Counted from the stretch's first letter, positions 52,620 to 62,496 are shown. The stretch: 64,000 nucleotides of DNA from Micromonospora sp. H61 (GCF_018070325.1 NZ_JAGPXY010000003.1:62001-126000); one strand, 5' to 3'. Numbers and translations are program-made. The notes: generated by a model from the sequence alone, not told the origin.

Positions 52620-55600
52620 TCAGTTGGCGTGGGTCAGGCGGGTGGTGATGCGCAGGCCCAGAAGGGTGTCGTTCATCCACGGCACCCGCTCGCGGTGCAG
52701 ACCGGCGGTCATCTGGTCGGCCCAGACCTCGTACCGCTGCATCAGCGTGTTGGCGCGGGACCGCGCGCTGGTGATCAGGCAGTCGCCCAGTGGGTCACCG
52801 GGCAGGTTGGACGAGTCGACAGCGGGCTCGCAGGGCACCTTGAGGCTGACCTGGTCGCGCAGTGGGCGGCTGGAGTCGGGCGGGCACGGCGTGGGCCCGC
52901 ACTGGGCGTAGTTTCCGCTCGCCGTGGCGTAGGCATTTCCGATCTTGGCGTCCGTCGGCATGTTCACCGGAATCTGGTACTGCCCGAACAGGTTCGCGGA
53001 CAACACGTCGTCCGAGTCGAGGGCGTTGGGCAGACCCAACCGGGTGTACGCCTGGAGCAGCCGCGCCGCCGTGTTCACCTTCTTCAGGGCGGTGGGCACC
53101 GCCCCGCTGACCTGGGTGCTCTGGTCCCGTACCCGGTCGTACATGGACTTCTGCCGGGCCTGGAGGAAACCGCGCAGGGTCGGCGTCAGCGTGGCGTCCA
53201 GTGCCGTGTTGTTCACGGCCGTCGCGCCGCTCGCGAAGGCGTACCGGCCGGACGGCCACTTCTGGGTCAGGGCCTGTTCGGGCGTGGTCTGGCTGCTACA
53301 GCTGAAGAACTCGCAGTAGACCTGGTAGACCTGCTCGTCCGGCCAGGTGAAGTCGGCGGTGCGCGAGTTCTGCCAGGCCACGGACGAGTTCAGCCGGAAC
53401 CGGCTGTGGACCTGCAACCGCAGCTTGCCGTAGGAGCGGATCACTCCGCTCCCGTTGCCGGTCGTCCGGGTGTGGACCCAGCTCGGCGTGTAGCAGTGGC
53501 CGACCTCGGGCAACTCCCGTACCCCGGCCGGCGGCTCGTCGTGGCGCGGTGTGTACGCGTACTGGAGTGCCCGCACCATGTTCGACATCAGCTCGTAGCG
53601 AACGTTGCTGGGCCGGTCGATCTGCCTGCTGCCCTCGCACGCGGGCACCGTCGCCTCGTCGGCCTTCGCCGGCGCCTGGGCGAGCGGCTTGTCGGTGTCC
53701 CAGAACAGGTCGTAGTTCTTGGGCGTCTTGACCTGTACGCCGTTGGCGTCCGGCTCGTAGCGGACCTGGACCTCGTTGGTCCGGAAGGCGGCCAGCGCGG
53801 TCGACAGTTCGTTGGTGGCGGCGACGTACTCGTTGACCAGCCCGGTGATAAGCCCGTTGGCGTGGCCGTCGACCGGTCGGCCGAAGCTGGCCGCGAGGTC
53901 GGCGATACGGGTGCCCTCCGCCTCGATCTGCGCGGCCCGGCCGGCGCTGACCTGGGCGGCGTACGTCGGGTTCTGCAGCATCAACATGGCGTACGACTGC
54001 GCGCCGAGGTTCCACACCGTCGGGTTGCCGACCGGTGTCGACGGTTCGACCATCGAGGGGTCACGTCCGCTGGCGACCCGAGCCAGGTAGTTGATCGACC
54101 GGGCCTCGCCGAAGCTGTTCAGCACTGTGGTCGGGTCGAGCGCCGGGTTGTCGGCGTCGGTCCTGGGCACCACGAAGGCGGCGCCGCTGGCCAGCTGTGT
54201 CGAGGTCAGGTGGAATTCGTTCTCCGGGTCGACGAACTCGCCGTACGTCGGGATCGGTTGACCGAAGTTCTCCAGATAGCCGACGTACTTGTTGATGTCG
54301 GCGCGGGCGTCGTGCAGGGTGGCGTCGCCGATCGCGGCCAGCACTGTGGCGGCGATGTCCTCCAGGCGCAGGCCGAGCTGGGCGACCTGCTGCTGGACGA
54401 GGGTGATCTGCGCGGTGTTGCCGGCGATCGCGGCGTTCAACTTGTCGAACTGGGCCATCATGTTCGCGTACACCGTGTTGATCTGGGCCTCGACCCGCGC
54501 GAAGCTGGCCCGCATCTCGTCGCCGAGGGCCCGCACCTCGTCGCGCAATGCTTTCACCTGGGCCAGGATCTGTGCGTCCAGCGACGGTCCGCTGCTGCCG
54601 AAGAGACCGACGATCGACATCACGGCACCGAAGACGTTGCCGGTCATCGCCAACGTCGCGGTGCTGAAGATCGAGCCCGCGGGGCCGCGGCCGGTGATCG
54701 CCGCCGCGTACTTGGAGATCGCGCTGATCGTGGTGAGGACCGCCTCCCCGATCACCTTGGACTTCTTGCCGGCGGCCGGGTCGGCGAACCCGATGATGGT
54801 GGAGACCATGCCGACCCCGGCCTTGATGTCGGAGATCGTCTGCTGCCGAGCCTTGTCCCGGTCCTCCGCCGCCTTCTTGGCCGCCGCGGTGCACGCGGCG
54901 CTCGGCGGCCCTTCCGGCGGACACTTGCTGTTGTTCTCGCCGATCTCGAGACGGATCTCCAGGCTCAGGCCGAGCAGCTCCGCGTGCAGGGAGGCAAGCT
55001 GCTGCTTGGCCGCCGCGACGTACGCCGTCGAGTCGTCCCGCAGCGCCAGGATCGCGTCGAGGTCGACATGTGAAAGTCCGGGATCCTGCTGGAGCTCCTC
55101 GTAGGTGCTGGTGATGTCCACCCCGACCGGCTCACCGAGGACGGCGTTCCAGGCGGTGGCGACGGGCACGCTGGCGGCCCCCGCCTGTCGGGTCGCGGAC
55201 CACACCGCGGCGAGGGCGTCGTCGCGGCCGCGCAGCCACTGGGCGGTCCGCAGCGCGCCGGAGGCGAGTTCCTCGCGGGTGTCCCACGGCTCGACCGTCT
55301 TGCCGATCACGGCCCCGACCAGGCCGGTGATCTCCGGCGAGGTCCGGGTGTCGCCGCCGGGAGCGCCGAGCAGGATGTCGACGGACTTGAGCAGCAGGTC
55401 CTGTTCGGGCAGCAGGAGGTCGAACGCGGTCAGCGAGCCGTCGAGCAGCTGCTGGCGTGCGGTGAGCTGGGTCTGTGCCTGTTCGGCAGTGGCGTTCGGG
55501 TGCAGCCGGTGCCACTGGACGAACTCGGCCGACAGCACGACGGTGGTGATCCGAGCGGCGCCCTGGAGATGGATCTCGGCGACCTGGCCGAAGGCCCGGT

Positions 55601-55736
55601 CGGTGAGCGCTGCCTGAGGGACGGGGACGGGATCGGCCGACGCGGGCTCGCCGAAGAGCACGCTTGCCGCGGTGACCGCGATCATCGCCAGCGCGGCAGT
55701 CCCGCGCCTGGTGCGCGTGGAACGTTTGAATGTCAT
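52620..55736 (-). CDS. Large secreted protein with hydrophobic and coiled-coil middle region
   Basis: A 1038-aa protein. A basic N-terminus and hydrophobic stretch end at EPASA, a Sec/Tat-like signal with cleavage near residue 34. Residues about 305-380 are strongly hydrophobic (ISKYAAAITGRGPAG; FGAVMSIVGLFG) and are followed by a heptad-like helix at about 385-465 (QVKALRDEVRALGDEMRASF). This order (helix bundle, hydrophobic hairpin, coiled coil) is seen in alpha-helical pore-forming toxins, but I recognise no family. The rest has scattered Cys (for example CEFFSC). It ends the peptide operon. Confidence 0.78.
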   Translation of the reverse strand: MTFKRSTRTRRGTAALAMIAVTAASVLFGEPASADPVPVPQAALTDRAFGQVAEIHLQGAARITTVVLSAEFVQWHRLHPNATAEQAQTQLTARQQLLDGSLTAFDLLLPEQDLLLKSVDILLGAPGGDTRTSPEITGLVGAVIGKTVEPWDTREELASGALRTAQWLRGRDDALAAVWSATRQAGAASVPVATAWNAVLGEPVGVDITSTYEELQQDPGLSHVDLDAILALRDDSTAYVAAAKQQLASLHAELLGLSLEIRLEIGENNSKCPPEGPPSAACTAAAKKAAEDRDKARQQTISDIKAGVGMVSTIIGFADPAAGKKSKVIGEAVLTTISAISKYAAAITGRGPAGSIFSTATLAMTGNVFGAVMSIVGLFGSSGPSLDAQILAQVKALRDEVRALGDEMRASFARVEAQINTVYANMMAQFDKLNAAIAGNTAQITLVQQQVAQLGLRLEDIAATVLAAIGDATLHDARADINKYVGYLENFGQPIPTYGEFVDPENEFHLTSTQLASGAAFVVPRTDADNPALDPTTVLNSFGEARSINYLARVASGRDPSMVEPSTPVGNPTVWNLGAQSYAMLMLQNPTYAAQVSAGRAAQIEAEGTRIADLAASFGRPVDGHANGLITGLVNEYVAATNELSTALAAFRTNEVQVRYEPDANGVQVKTPKNYDLFWDTDKPLAQAPAKADEATVPACEGSRQIDRPSNVRYELMSNMVRALQYAYTPRHDEPPAGVRELPEVGHCYTPSWVHTRTTGNGSGVIRSYGKLRLQVHSRFRLNSSVAWQNSRTADFTWPDEQVYQVYCEFFSCSSQTTPEQALTQKWPSGRYAFASGATAVNNTALDATLTPTLRGFLQARQKSMYDRVRDQSTQVSGAVPTALKKVNTAARLLQAYTRLGLPNALDSDDVLSANLFGQYQIPVNMPTDAKIGNAYATASGNYAQCGPTPCPPDSSRPLRDQVSLKVPCEPAVDSSNLPGDPLGDCLITSARSRANTLMQRYEVWADQMTAGLHRERVPWMNDTLLGLRITTRLTHAN

Positions 55737-55809
55737 GGCGCGAACGTATTGAGCGGCCGGAAAGGGCGCTGAAACCGTGCTGATCCGGGCTGGCTGCCCG
55801 GTCCGCGCC

Positions 55810-56526
55810 TCAGCCGTCCAGGCTGGTGAGGCGCCCGTCCCGCATCTGGACGGCTCGGTCGCAACGCGCGGCGATAGCGGCGTCATGGGTGGCCATGATG
55901 AGAGTCGTGCCCTGCTCGTCGCGCAGCCTCAGCAACAGGTCGACGATCGCGGTGCCGGTCTGACTGTCGAGATTGCCGGTGGGTTCGTCGGCCAGCAACA
56001 GGGCAGGTTGGTTGATCAGCGCGCGGGCGATGGCGACCCGTTGCTGCTGCCCCCCGGAGAGCCGCGACGGCAGGGCGGCGGCCCGGTCGGCGAGCCCCAC
56101 CATCGCCAGCAGTTCGTGGGCACGAGCGACCTTGTCGAAGTCGGTGCGGAACGGAATCAGGGGTGCCACGACGTTGTCCAGGACGGTGAGCGTGGGCAGC
56201 AGGTGGAACCGTTGGAACACGAAGCCGACCCGTCGCCGGTAGGCGGCCAACCCCCGGCCGGCCAAGCCGGTCACCTCCTGGCCGCCGACCTCGATGGTGC
56301 CACCGTCACTTCGTTCGATGGCACCGATGAGGTGCAGGAGCGTCGACTTGCCCGAGCCGCTCGGCCCGGTCAACGCGATCGCGGTGCCGGCGTCGATCTC
56401 CAGGCTGACGTCGTTCACCGCGACCAGCGGTGCGCCGTCGGGCAGCGGAAAGGACTTCCGTACCCGGGTGAGACACACCAGGGGCACGGTGACGGTGCTC
56501 GACGGCGCAGCTGACGTCCGTTCCAT
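55810..56526 (-). CDS. ABC transporter ATPase (MacB/LolD type)
   Basis: A 238-aa ATPase: Walker [10 protein letters not shown], signature LSGGQQQR, Walker [11 protein letters not shown] and switch MATHD. ATG 56526 follows AAGGAG. The FtsX-type permease gene is directly upstream. Such MacB-like pairs pump out antimicrobial peptides or lipids, or remodel signalling; here a role in export or self-protection against the peptide is inferred. Confidence 0.9.
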   Translation of the reverse strand: MERTSAAPSSTVTVPLVCLTRVRKSFPLPDGAPLVAVNDVSLEIDAGTAIALTGPSGSGKSTLLHLIGAIERSDGGTIEVGGQEVTGLAGRGLAAYRRRVGFVFQRFHLLPTLTVLDNVVAPLIPFRTDFDKVARAHELLAMVGLADRAAALPSRLSGGQQQRVAIARALINQPALLLADEPTGNLDSQTGTAIVDLLLRLRDEQGTTLIMATHDAAIAARCDRAVQMRDGRLTSLDG

Positions 56527-56546
56527 CGGACCTACTCCTTTGCCGC

Positions 56547-59399
56547 TCACCCCTCGGCGAGCAGGTGGGCGGTGGGCAGTCGGCGGAGCACGGCGATCGG
56601 CACCACCACGGACAGGGCGGAGACGGCGACGCCGAACACCAGGGCGGCTCCGGAACACCAGAGGATTCCAGCGGTGACGCCCCCGGCGAAGGTCGCCGCC
56701 GCGCCGAGGCCGGCAGCGGCGCCGAGCGTGCCACCGATGGCACCCATGCCAATGGCCTCGATGATGACCAGCCGGTTCAGCATGGCGTCGGTCCAGCCGA
56801 CGGCTGCGAACAGGGCGAACTCGGCGGCGCGCTCGGAGATGTTGAGATAGAGCACGTCAGCGACCGACACGATGCCCAGCACGATCGTGACCGCCACGGC
56901 GATGTGATCGACGGTGCGGGCCTGGATGGTGACGGCATCACCGAGCAGGGTGCCGGTGATCGCACCACGGAACGCGAACGTGATCGCCAACAACATGGTC
57001 AGCGCGGCCACCCCGATCGTCAGACTCAGCGCGCCGAGCGCGGTCCGACCGGGGGTGCGGGCAAGGTTGGCCAGCGCGAGGGTGCCCAGCCGGCGCGGCG
57101 CCTGCCGGCGGAGGGCGAAACCCGAGACGGCGGGCCTGATGATCTCGCCGGGATCCGGCCGGGCGGCCCGCCAGGCCGGCCAGCCGCCGGCGAGCAGGGC
57201 CAGGGCCACCGCTGCGGGTACGGCGAGCACTGTGTGGCTCCACGCGATGTTCAGCCCGAGACCGAACGCGATCCCGAGCGCCAGCCCGGTGCCGGCGATG
57301 CCTGCGGCGAGGCCGATGCCGACGATCTCGATGAACATCAGCTGGAGGAGGTGCCGGCGGCCCCAGCCGAGGCAGGTGAGGATGCCGAACTCGGTGCGTC
57401 TGGCGCGGATGGCGGCGGTGTTGGCGTTGAGCACTGCCAGCGCGCACACCGCGAGCACCAGGACGGACAGCAGTACGCTCTTGCGGTCGGCCGCGCGGAC
57501 CAGCACGGACGCGACGCCCTTCTGGACCCAGGGCTCGGCCACGGCGAGGTCGGGCCGGCCGTAGTTGCCCGCCGGGTAGTGCACAGTCATCGCGGTGGGC
57601 GACGACCCCAGGGTTATGTCGACCTGGAGGCCGGTGCGTTGCGCGATCTCCTCGGCGATCACCCGTACCCGCTCCCGGGAGACCGGGTCGATGCCGACGT
57701 CTCCGGCCAGTCGGACTCGTACCACGCTGATCGGTGCGGTGGTGTTGAGCTGGTACTCCGGGTAGCTGGGCTCGGTGCTGTACGCGCCGGGGTCGAAGAT
57801 GGCGGGCAGGGCCGCCATGGTGGTGAGCATCAGCGGAGGTTGGCTGAGCAGGCCGGTGACGTTCGAATTCGGGGTCAGTCGTCGGCCGCCCAGTGCCCGC
57901 CGTGACGCTTCGTCGGCACCCTCGGCGCCCGGGTTGAAGTACGTGTCCATGGGCACCGCTGACAGCGCGCTGCCCAGCGAAACCTTGGCGGGGTCGAAGG
58001 TGCCCACCGCGCCCAGCGCGGCGTCGGGCATGCTCACGTCCCCCGGCTGCTCCTGGTAACCGTGCGCCAGGTTCCGATGGACGGCCACCTCGCTGCGCAC
58101 GCTGGTGTCGGCGAACTCCATCGGCACGTGCCGGGACGACCCGCCGTCGTCGGCGCCCTGACCCCAGATCTTCAGGTCGTACGGATCTGGCTGGGCCCGC
58201 AGACCGTCCCCGGCCCGTACCCTCTTCGGCGGTCCGACGGTCCAGAACTGGTCGAGCCACCTGGTGTTCGACGTTGCCAGGTCGTACTCGACACCGAGGT
58301 CGTCGGGGCGGAGCATCCGGTCGAGCAGGTTCTGGTACGGCTCTTCGAACGACATCGCCCGTTGGGCGACCGGCGTGCCGGACTCGTTGACCAGAGCGGC
58401 GCGGAGCCGCTGGTCGTCGGCGGATCTCCGGACCAGCTCGGGCGCGTCGGAGTTCAGGCGCTGCACTGTGACGTTGAGCGTCCTGTCGACCTGGGGTCGG
58501 TCCGCGACGAGGATCGGGAGCACCGAGTAGGGGTACGGCATTCCGTCCAGCCGCCGTGAGGTCGGCGCTTCGGCCGAGGTGAAGTATCGGCCCGAGGTGA
58601 CGGCCTGGTCCAGCCCGGCCAGCGTGGCCTCCGACTCCGGGTCGACCGCGGCCATCAGGAACGGCACCGTCCACGCCAACGTGACTGTCGGCCGCGTCGC
58701 CTTTCCCTCGCGATCCGTCGAGCCCATGCCGCCGACGCACGTCAACGACGATCGGGCTCGGAGGTCGGTCGGTGCGAGCCAGTCCTCAGCGGTGATGGCC
58801 GGAGCCGCTGGGCAGATCTTTACCCGCTGGCCGTCGGCGTCGACCTCCTCCGGCGGCGGCAGGCCCCCGCCGCTCTTCAGTTCGCTGTTCGGCACCACGT
58901 CCAGCCGGTTCCGCGTCGCGTAGAGGAACGCCGGCCCGTCCGGGATCTGGCTCAGCCCCGCGTCCGTCGCCCAGGTCGGCTGGACCCGCAACACCTGACG
59001 CTCGGCGGTCGGGTCAAGGTGTTCCGACAGGTCGACCGTCACGGGCACTGTGCGCATCACGTACCCGATCATCGCGACCGGTGCCGCCACCGACACCCCG
59101 CGCACCGCCTGGATCTCGCGCCACTGATCGTGGGTGATGCCGCCACGCATGCCCGCCAACTGGCCCGACTGGACCAGATTGCGCTCCTGCTCCAGCGGCA
59201 GCACCGCGTCCCGGGGGCGTACCAGGAGGTCGTAGACCGGGCGGTAGTTGGCGCTGACCGCGCCGACCGCTTCCAGCCGGGAGGTCACAGCGGCCCCGGT
59301 GAGCACTGTGAACCCGGCTACCGCGACGGCGATCATCGAGAGCAGGGCCAGTGACCGGCGTAGTCGCACCCGCCACTGCGACGCGGCTATCCCCAGCAT
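56547..59399 (-). CDS. FtsX/MacB-type ABC permease
   Basis: A 950-aa permease: an N-terminal helix (SLALLSMIAVAVAGFTVLTG), a very large extracytoplasmic region (about residues 45-640), then two FtsX permease domains (AALLTILVLAVCALAVLNAN-like near 650, and again to the end). The size and periplasmic domain fit mechanotransmission MacB-like proteins. It is encoded 87 bp past the peptide, after the strong hairpin, and upstream of its ATPase. Confidence 0.85.
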   Translation of the reverse strand: MLGIAASQWRVRLRRSLALLSMIAVAVAGFTVLTGAAVTSRLEAVGAVSANYRPVYDLLVRPRDAVLPLEQERNLVQSGQLAGMRGGITHDQWREIQAVRGVSVAAPVAMIGYVMRTVPVTVDLSEHLDPTAERQVLRVQPTWATDAGLSQIPDGPAFLYATRNRLDVVPNSELKSGGGLPPPEEVDADGQRVKICPAAPAITAEDWLAPTDLRARSSLTCVGGMGSTDREGKATRPTVTLAWTVPFLMAAVDPESEATLAGLDQAVTSGRYFTSAEAPTSRRLDGMPYPYSVLPILVADRPQVDRTLNVTVQRLNSDAPELVRRSADDQRLRAALVNESGTPVAQRAMSFEEPYQNLLDRMLRPDDLGVEYDLATSNTRWLDQFWTVGPPKRVRAGDGLRAQPDPYDLKIWGQGADDGGSSRHVPMEFADTSVRSEVAVHRNLAHGYQEQPGDVSMPDAALGAVGTFDPAKVSLGSALSAVPMDTYFNPGAEGADEASRRALGGRRLTPNSNVTGLLSQPPLMLTTMAALPAIFDPGAYSTEPSYPEYQLNTTAPISVVRVRLAGDVGIDPVSRERVRVIAEEIAQRTGLQVDITLGSSPTAMTVHYPAGNYGRPDLAVAEPWVQKGVASVLVRAADRKSVLLSVLVLAVCALAVLNANTAAIRARRTEFGILTCLGWGRRHLLQLMFIEIVGIGLAAGIAGTGLALGIAFGLGLNIAWSHTVLAVPAAVALALLAGGWPAWRAARPDPGEIIRPAVSGFALRRQAPRRLGTLALANLARTPGRTALGALSLTIGVAALTMLLAITFAFRGAITGTLLGDAVTIQARTVDHIAVAVTIVLGIVSVADVLYLNISERAAEFALFAAVGWTDAMLNRLVIIEAIGMGAIGGTLGAAAGLGAAATFAGGVTAGILWCSGAALVFGVAVSALSVVVPIAVLRRLPTAHLLAEG

Positions 59400-59438
59400 C
59401 GACGCACCGTGCCCCGCATCGTTGGTCCTCCAGCATGA

Positions 59439-59474
59439 GGCCGTCGGTCGGATGGTGACATCCGACCGACGGCC
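59439..59474 (-). terminator. 16-bp perfect stem-loop after the peptide gene
   Basis: GGCCGTCGGTCGGATG pairs with its exact complement around GTGA, 12 bp past the peptide stop. In peptide operons such hairpins partly terminate or stabilise the short transcript so that the precursor is made in excess over the transporter. Confidence 0.75.
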
Positions 59475-59486
59475 GCGAATCGACGA

Positions 59487-59705
59487 TCAGCAGCAGCCCG
59501 TGGAGTAGCTCACGTAGGACGCGTTGCAGTCTCTCGCCGTGTTGGCGTAACAGCGGACCTGCCCCGCGACCACCTTGTTGTAGTAGTAGTAGCAGAAGGG
59601 CCCTCCACACCCGACATAGGCGAGAGAGCAGACGTTGCACGCGGACGCCGTGGCCTTCGGCAGCAGCGTGGCCAGTAGCTTGTCGGCCAGCTTGTTGATA
59701 ATCAT
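59487..59705 (-). CDS. Cys-rich peptide precursor (72 aa, eight Cys)
   Basis: ATG 59705 follows AGGAGAGAGG. The leader is MIINKLADKLLATLLPKATA plus SA; A20-S21-A22 fits signal-peptidase cleavage, though the leader is more amphipathic than a usual Sec signal. The predicted mature part (residues 23-72) has Cys at 23, 26, 33, 38, 52, 60, 71 and 72 and eight Tyr, including YYYY at 39-42. Four disulfides are possible. MauE, TlpA-like and S26 genes nearby match the needs of such a product. No known family was recognised. Confidence 0.82.
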   Translation of the reverse strand: MIINKLADKLLATLLPKATASACNVCSLAYVGCGGPFCYYYYNKVVAGQVRCYANTARDCNASYVSYSTGCC

Positions 59706-59767
59706 ACGACCTCTCTCCTTCTCCGTCGGTACGACGGTTTGTCGACAGAGGCCACGATGTCATCGAC

Positions 59768-59796
59768 CGCTTACGATTCGCTAACGGTGCGCTAAT
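59768..59796 (-). promoter_or_regulatory. SARP operator: three heptamers on an 11-bp period
   Basis: On the minus strand ATTAGCG, GTTAGCG and GTAAGCG begin exactly 11 bp apart, and CATCGT (a weak -10) starts 8 bp after the last. This is the textbook layout of SARP-bound promoters and lies 63 bp before the peptide gene. The SARP encoded at 59915 is the likely binder. Confidence 0.75.
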
Positions 59797-59914
59797 GCCC
59801 CCGGCGAGCGACTGCGGATCGGCATTCGCACTGGTCACGACCGCCCGACGCACGACGATGGCGGCCATGCCGCCGCCTCGTGCGGTGGTCGTCGGTGGCA
59901 GGTGGGCGGCGGTG

Positions 59915-60685
59915 CTACCGCTGGCCGCTCGCGCGGATGATGCCGACCAACCGGCCGATTCGTTGACCGGGCGCGACGCCGAGGTCCCCGGCCAGGATCT
60001 CGCACAACTGGTCGTGAGCGGCCAGGGCGGACGCGACGTCACCACGCCTCATGTGTGCCTCGATGAGGTGCTCCCAGGCCCGTTCCCGGTACGGCCACCG
60101 GCGTACGAGTGGCTCCATCGCGTCGATGACGGAGTTGTGGTCGCCGAGGACGAGTTGCGCCTCGGCGAGGTCCTCCATCGCCCGCCACCGTCGCTCGTCC
60201 AGTGACGCCGCCACGACCGCCACCCCAGCTGACCGGGCATCGACGCAGGCGTCCCCCCGCCACAGCCGCAGTGCCGCGGAGAGGGCGGCGACCCGGCGTT
60301 CGGCACCTTCGGGGAGCCGAGCGCCGGCACCCCGTTGCGTCAGGTCGTCGAAACGGGCGAGGTCTGTCGACGCGAGGCGGGCGCACAACAGGTAACCCGG
60401 CGGACGGGTCTGCAGGATGTTCACGGCGTCCGGCCCGCCGAGTCGCACCAGGCTTCGCCGCAGGGCCCAGACGTGGCCCTGTAGTTTCGTCGTCGCCGTC
60501 GCCGGCGGGTGGTCGTCCCAGATCACCTCGATGAGACGGTTGACGGCGACCACAGTGCCCAGGTTGAAGGCGAGCGCCGCCAGCAGTGCTCGCCGGCCCA
60601 GGCCGCCGACGGCCATCGGCTGCCCGCCGACGGTTGCCTCGATCGGACCCAACAGTGACACTCTGAGCAGGGTGTTAGCGTTCAC
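59915..60685 (-). CDS. SARP-family transcriptional activator
   Basis: A 256-aa protein with the OmpR-like DNA-binding domain (LLRVSLLGPIEATVGG; ATATTKLQGHVWALRRSL) and a BTAD domain (LARFDDLTQRG onward). GTG 60685 overlaps the ABC exporter stop (GTGA), so it is translated with it. It is a short SARP without ATPase domain. It reads toward the peptide gene and its operator. Confidence 0.9.
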   Translation of the reverse strand: MNANTLLRVSLLGPIEATVGGQPMAVGGLGRRALLAALAFNLGTVVAVNRLIEVIWDDHPPATATTKLQGHVWALRRSLVRLGGPDAVNILQTRPPGYLLCARLASTDLARFDDLTQRGAGARLPEGAERRVAALSAALRLWRGDACVDARSAGVAVVAASLDERRWRAMEDLAEAQLVLGDHNSVIDAMEPLVRRWPYRERAWEHLIEAHMRRGDVASALAAHDQLCEILAGDLGVAPGQRIGRLVGIIRASGQR

Positions 60686-62496
60686 ATCGAGGTCCGAGTG
60701 GTGATCGCGTCGTCGTAACCGGATGCCTGGAGTTGGAACAACTCGGCATAGCGCCCTCCCGATGCCATCAGCTCGTCGTGGCTGCCCTGTTCGAGGATGC
60801 GGCCGGCGGCCAGCACGGCGATGCTGTCCGCCTCCCGGACGGTGTTGAGCCGGTGCGAGATGAGCAGGCTGGTGTGTGTGCGGCGCAGCGACATCAGCCG
60901 CTGGTTGATCTCGTGCTCGGTCGCCACGTCGAGACCTGACGACGGTTCGTCGAGGATCAACACGTCCGCGCCCTCCCTGAGCAGGGCTCTGGCCAGCGCC
61001 AGTCGCTGCCACTGCCCCCCGGACAGCACCACCCCCACCCCGGGCAGATCCCCGTCGCTGAAGGTTCGCGTCAGCATGGTGTCGTACCCGTTCGGAAGCG
61101 CAACCAGGGTGGCGTCCATGTCCGCCGTCGCGGCTGCTGCCCGTACGCGGGCCCGGTCGTCCAACGCGCTGATGTCGCCGACCGCGATGTTGTCGTGGGC
61201 GGAGAACTCGTAGGTCATGAAGTCCTGGAATGTCGCCCCGAGACGGGCGCGGAGCGAGGCCGGGTCGATGGTGGTGATGTCGACGCCATCCCACCGAATG
61301 ACGCCCTTGTTCGGGACGTGGAAGCCGCAGAGAAGTTTGACCACTGTCGACTTTCCGGCGCCGTTGTCGCCCACCAGGGCGAGGGACGAGCCGCAGGGGA
61401 TCCGTAACGTGAGACCGCGCAGGACCCAGTCGTGCTCGGGGGCGTACCGGAACCAGACGTCGTCGAACTCCAGACCTCGCCTCAGTGGCGGCAGGGCGGG
61501 CAGCGGAACGGCACGTCGGGCCTCGCGGATCACCGCGGTGATGTCGACGTAGTGGCCGAACACGATCAATGTCTCGCCGAGCATCGCGATCTGTCGGACC
61601 AGGCTCGACGCGGACATCTGCAACGCGGTCAGTGCCGCGATCACGAGCACGAGGTCGCCGACGGTGCCATGTCCGTCGACCACCCGTGCGACGAAGACGG
61701 CCAGAGCGACAAGCGAGACGATGCCGGTCAGCGTCGCGAGGGCGCTGTCGACCCACAGGGCCAGCCGGTCCTGGTGACGTTCCTGTCCCTGTGCCGCGCG
61801 CAGCTCGCGCAGCAGGCGACCCTGGAAGAACTGGCCGAGCCCGAACAGCCGGATCTCCTTCGCGGCGCGCATGTCGAGCAGGAGTGCCGCGTAGAACGTC
61901 TGCCGGCGGAACATCGGCACGGTGCGTTCCAACATCGCCCCGCGCATCCGAGCCAACCGGATCTGGGCCACGAGAGTGGGCAGCACCGCCAGCATGACCA
62001 ACGCGCTCACCAGGGGAGACCAGCGCACCAGCGTCACGCCGAAGGCGACGATGGTGATCATCTCCTGCCCGATGCCCAGGACCATGCTGTTGAGCTGGGT
62101 CGGCGCGAAGCGACTCGCCTCGTGGGCGAGCCGGAGCCGATCATGAAACTTGCTGTCCTCCAACTCCGTCAGCCGAGGATGCGCCGACACCGCGGTGAAC
62201 AGTTCCTGCTGCGTGCGTATCGTCACCCGGCGTTCCGCGTCCCGCTGTACGTACTGCGAGACGTGCAGGATGACCGGCGACACGATGGCCAGCGCGCCGA
62301 AACCGACGACACCGAGCCAGATCGTCGACGTGGCGTCGGCGGAGAGACCGTCGATGAGGGCTCGGGTGAACCATGCGGTGGCTACCGCGGTCAGACCACC
62401 CACCACCATGATCACGACGCTCACCGCCGCCGCCCAGGGCGCGGCGCCGAAGTAGATCCCGAACGCGCGACGCATCAACGCTGCCGACCGCCTCAT
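60682..62496 (-). CDS. ABC exporter (membrane plus ATPase domains)
   Basis: A 604-aa half-transporter: six membrane helices, then Walker A GDNGAGKST, signature LSGGQ and Walker B VLILDEPSSG, SHRLNTVREAD. It lacks an N-terminal C39 peptidase domain, so leader removal must be done by another enzyme, perhaps the S26 peptidase. The AAKEIRLFGLGQFF helix is shared with the island's exporters. It overlaps the TlpA-like gene by ATGA. Confidence 0.91.
   Translation of the reverse strand: MRRSAALMRRAFGIYFGAAPWAAAVSVVIMVVGGLTAVATAWFTRALIDGLSADATSTIWLGVVGFGALAIVSPVILHVSQYVQRDAERRVTIRTQQELFTAVSAHPRLTELEDSKFHDRLRLAHEASRFAPTQLNSMVLGIGQEMITIVAFGVTLVRWSPLVSALVMLAVLPTLVAQIRLARMRGAMLERTVPMFRRQTFYAALLLDMRAAKEIRLFGLGQFFQGRLLRELRAAQGQERHQDRLALWVDSALATLTGIVSLVALAVFVARVVDGHGTVGDLVLVIAALTALQMSASSLVRQIAMLGETLIVFGHYVDITAVIREARRAVPLPALPPLRRGLEFDDVWFRYAPEHDWVLRGLTLRIPCGSSLALVGDNGAGKSTVVKLLCGFHVPNKGVIRWDGVDITTIDPASLRARLGATFQDFMTYEFSAHDNIAVGDISALDDRARVRAAAATADMDATLVALPNGYDTMLTRTFSDGDLPGVGVVLSGGQWQRLALARALLREGADVLILDEPSSGLDVATEHEINQRLMSLRRTHTSLLISHRLNTVREADSIAVLAAGRILEQGSHDELMASGGRYAELFQLQASGYDDAITTRTSM

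Noticed and set aside
60685..61756. Long open frame extending the SARP upstream through the ABC exporter
   Set aside because: It is the shadow frame of the exporter; the SARP domain begins right at the GTG at 60685.
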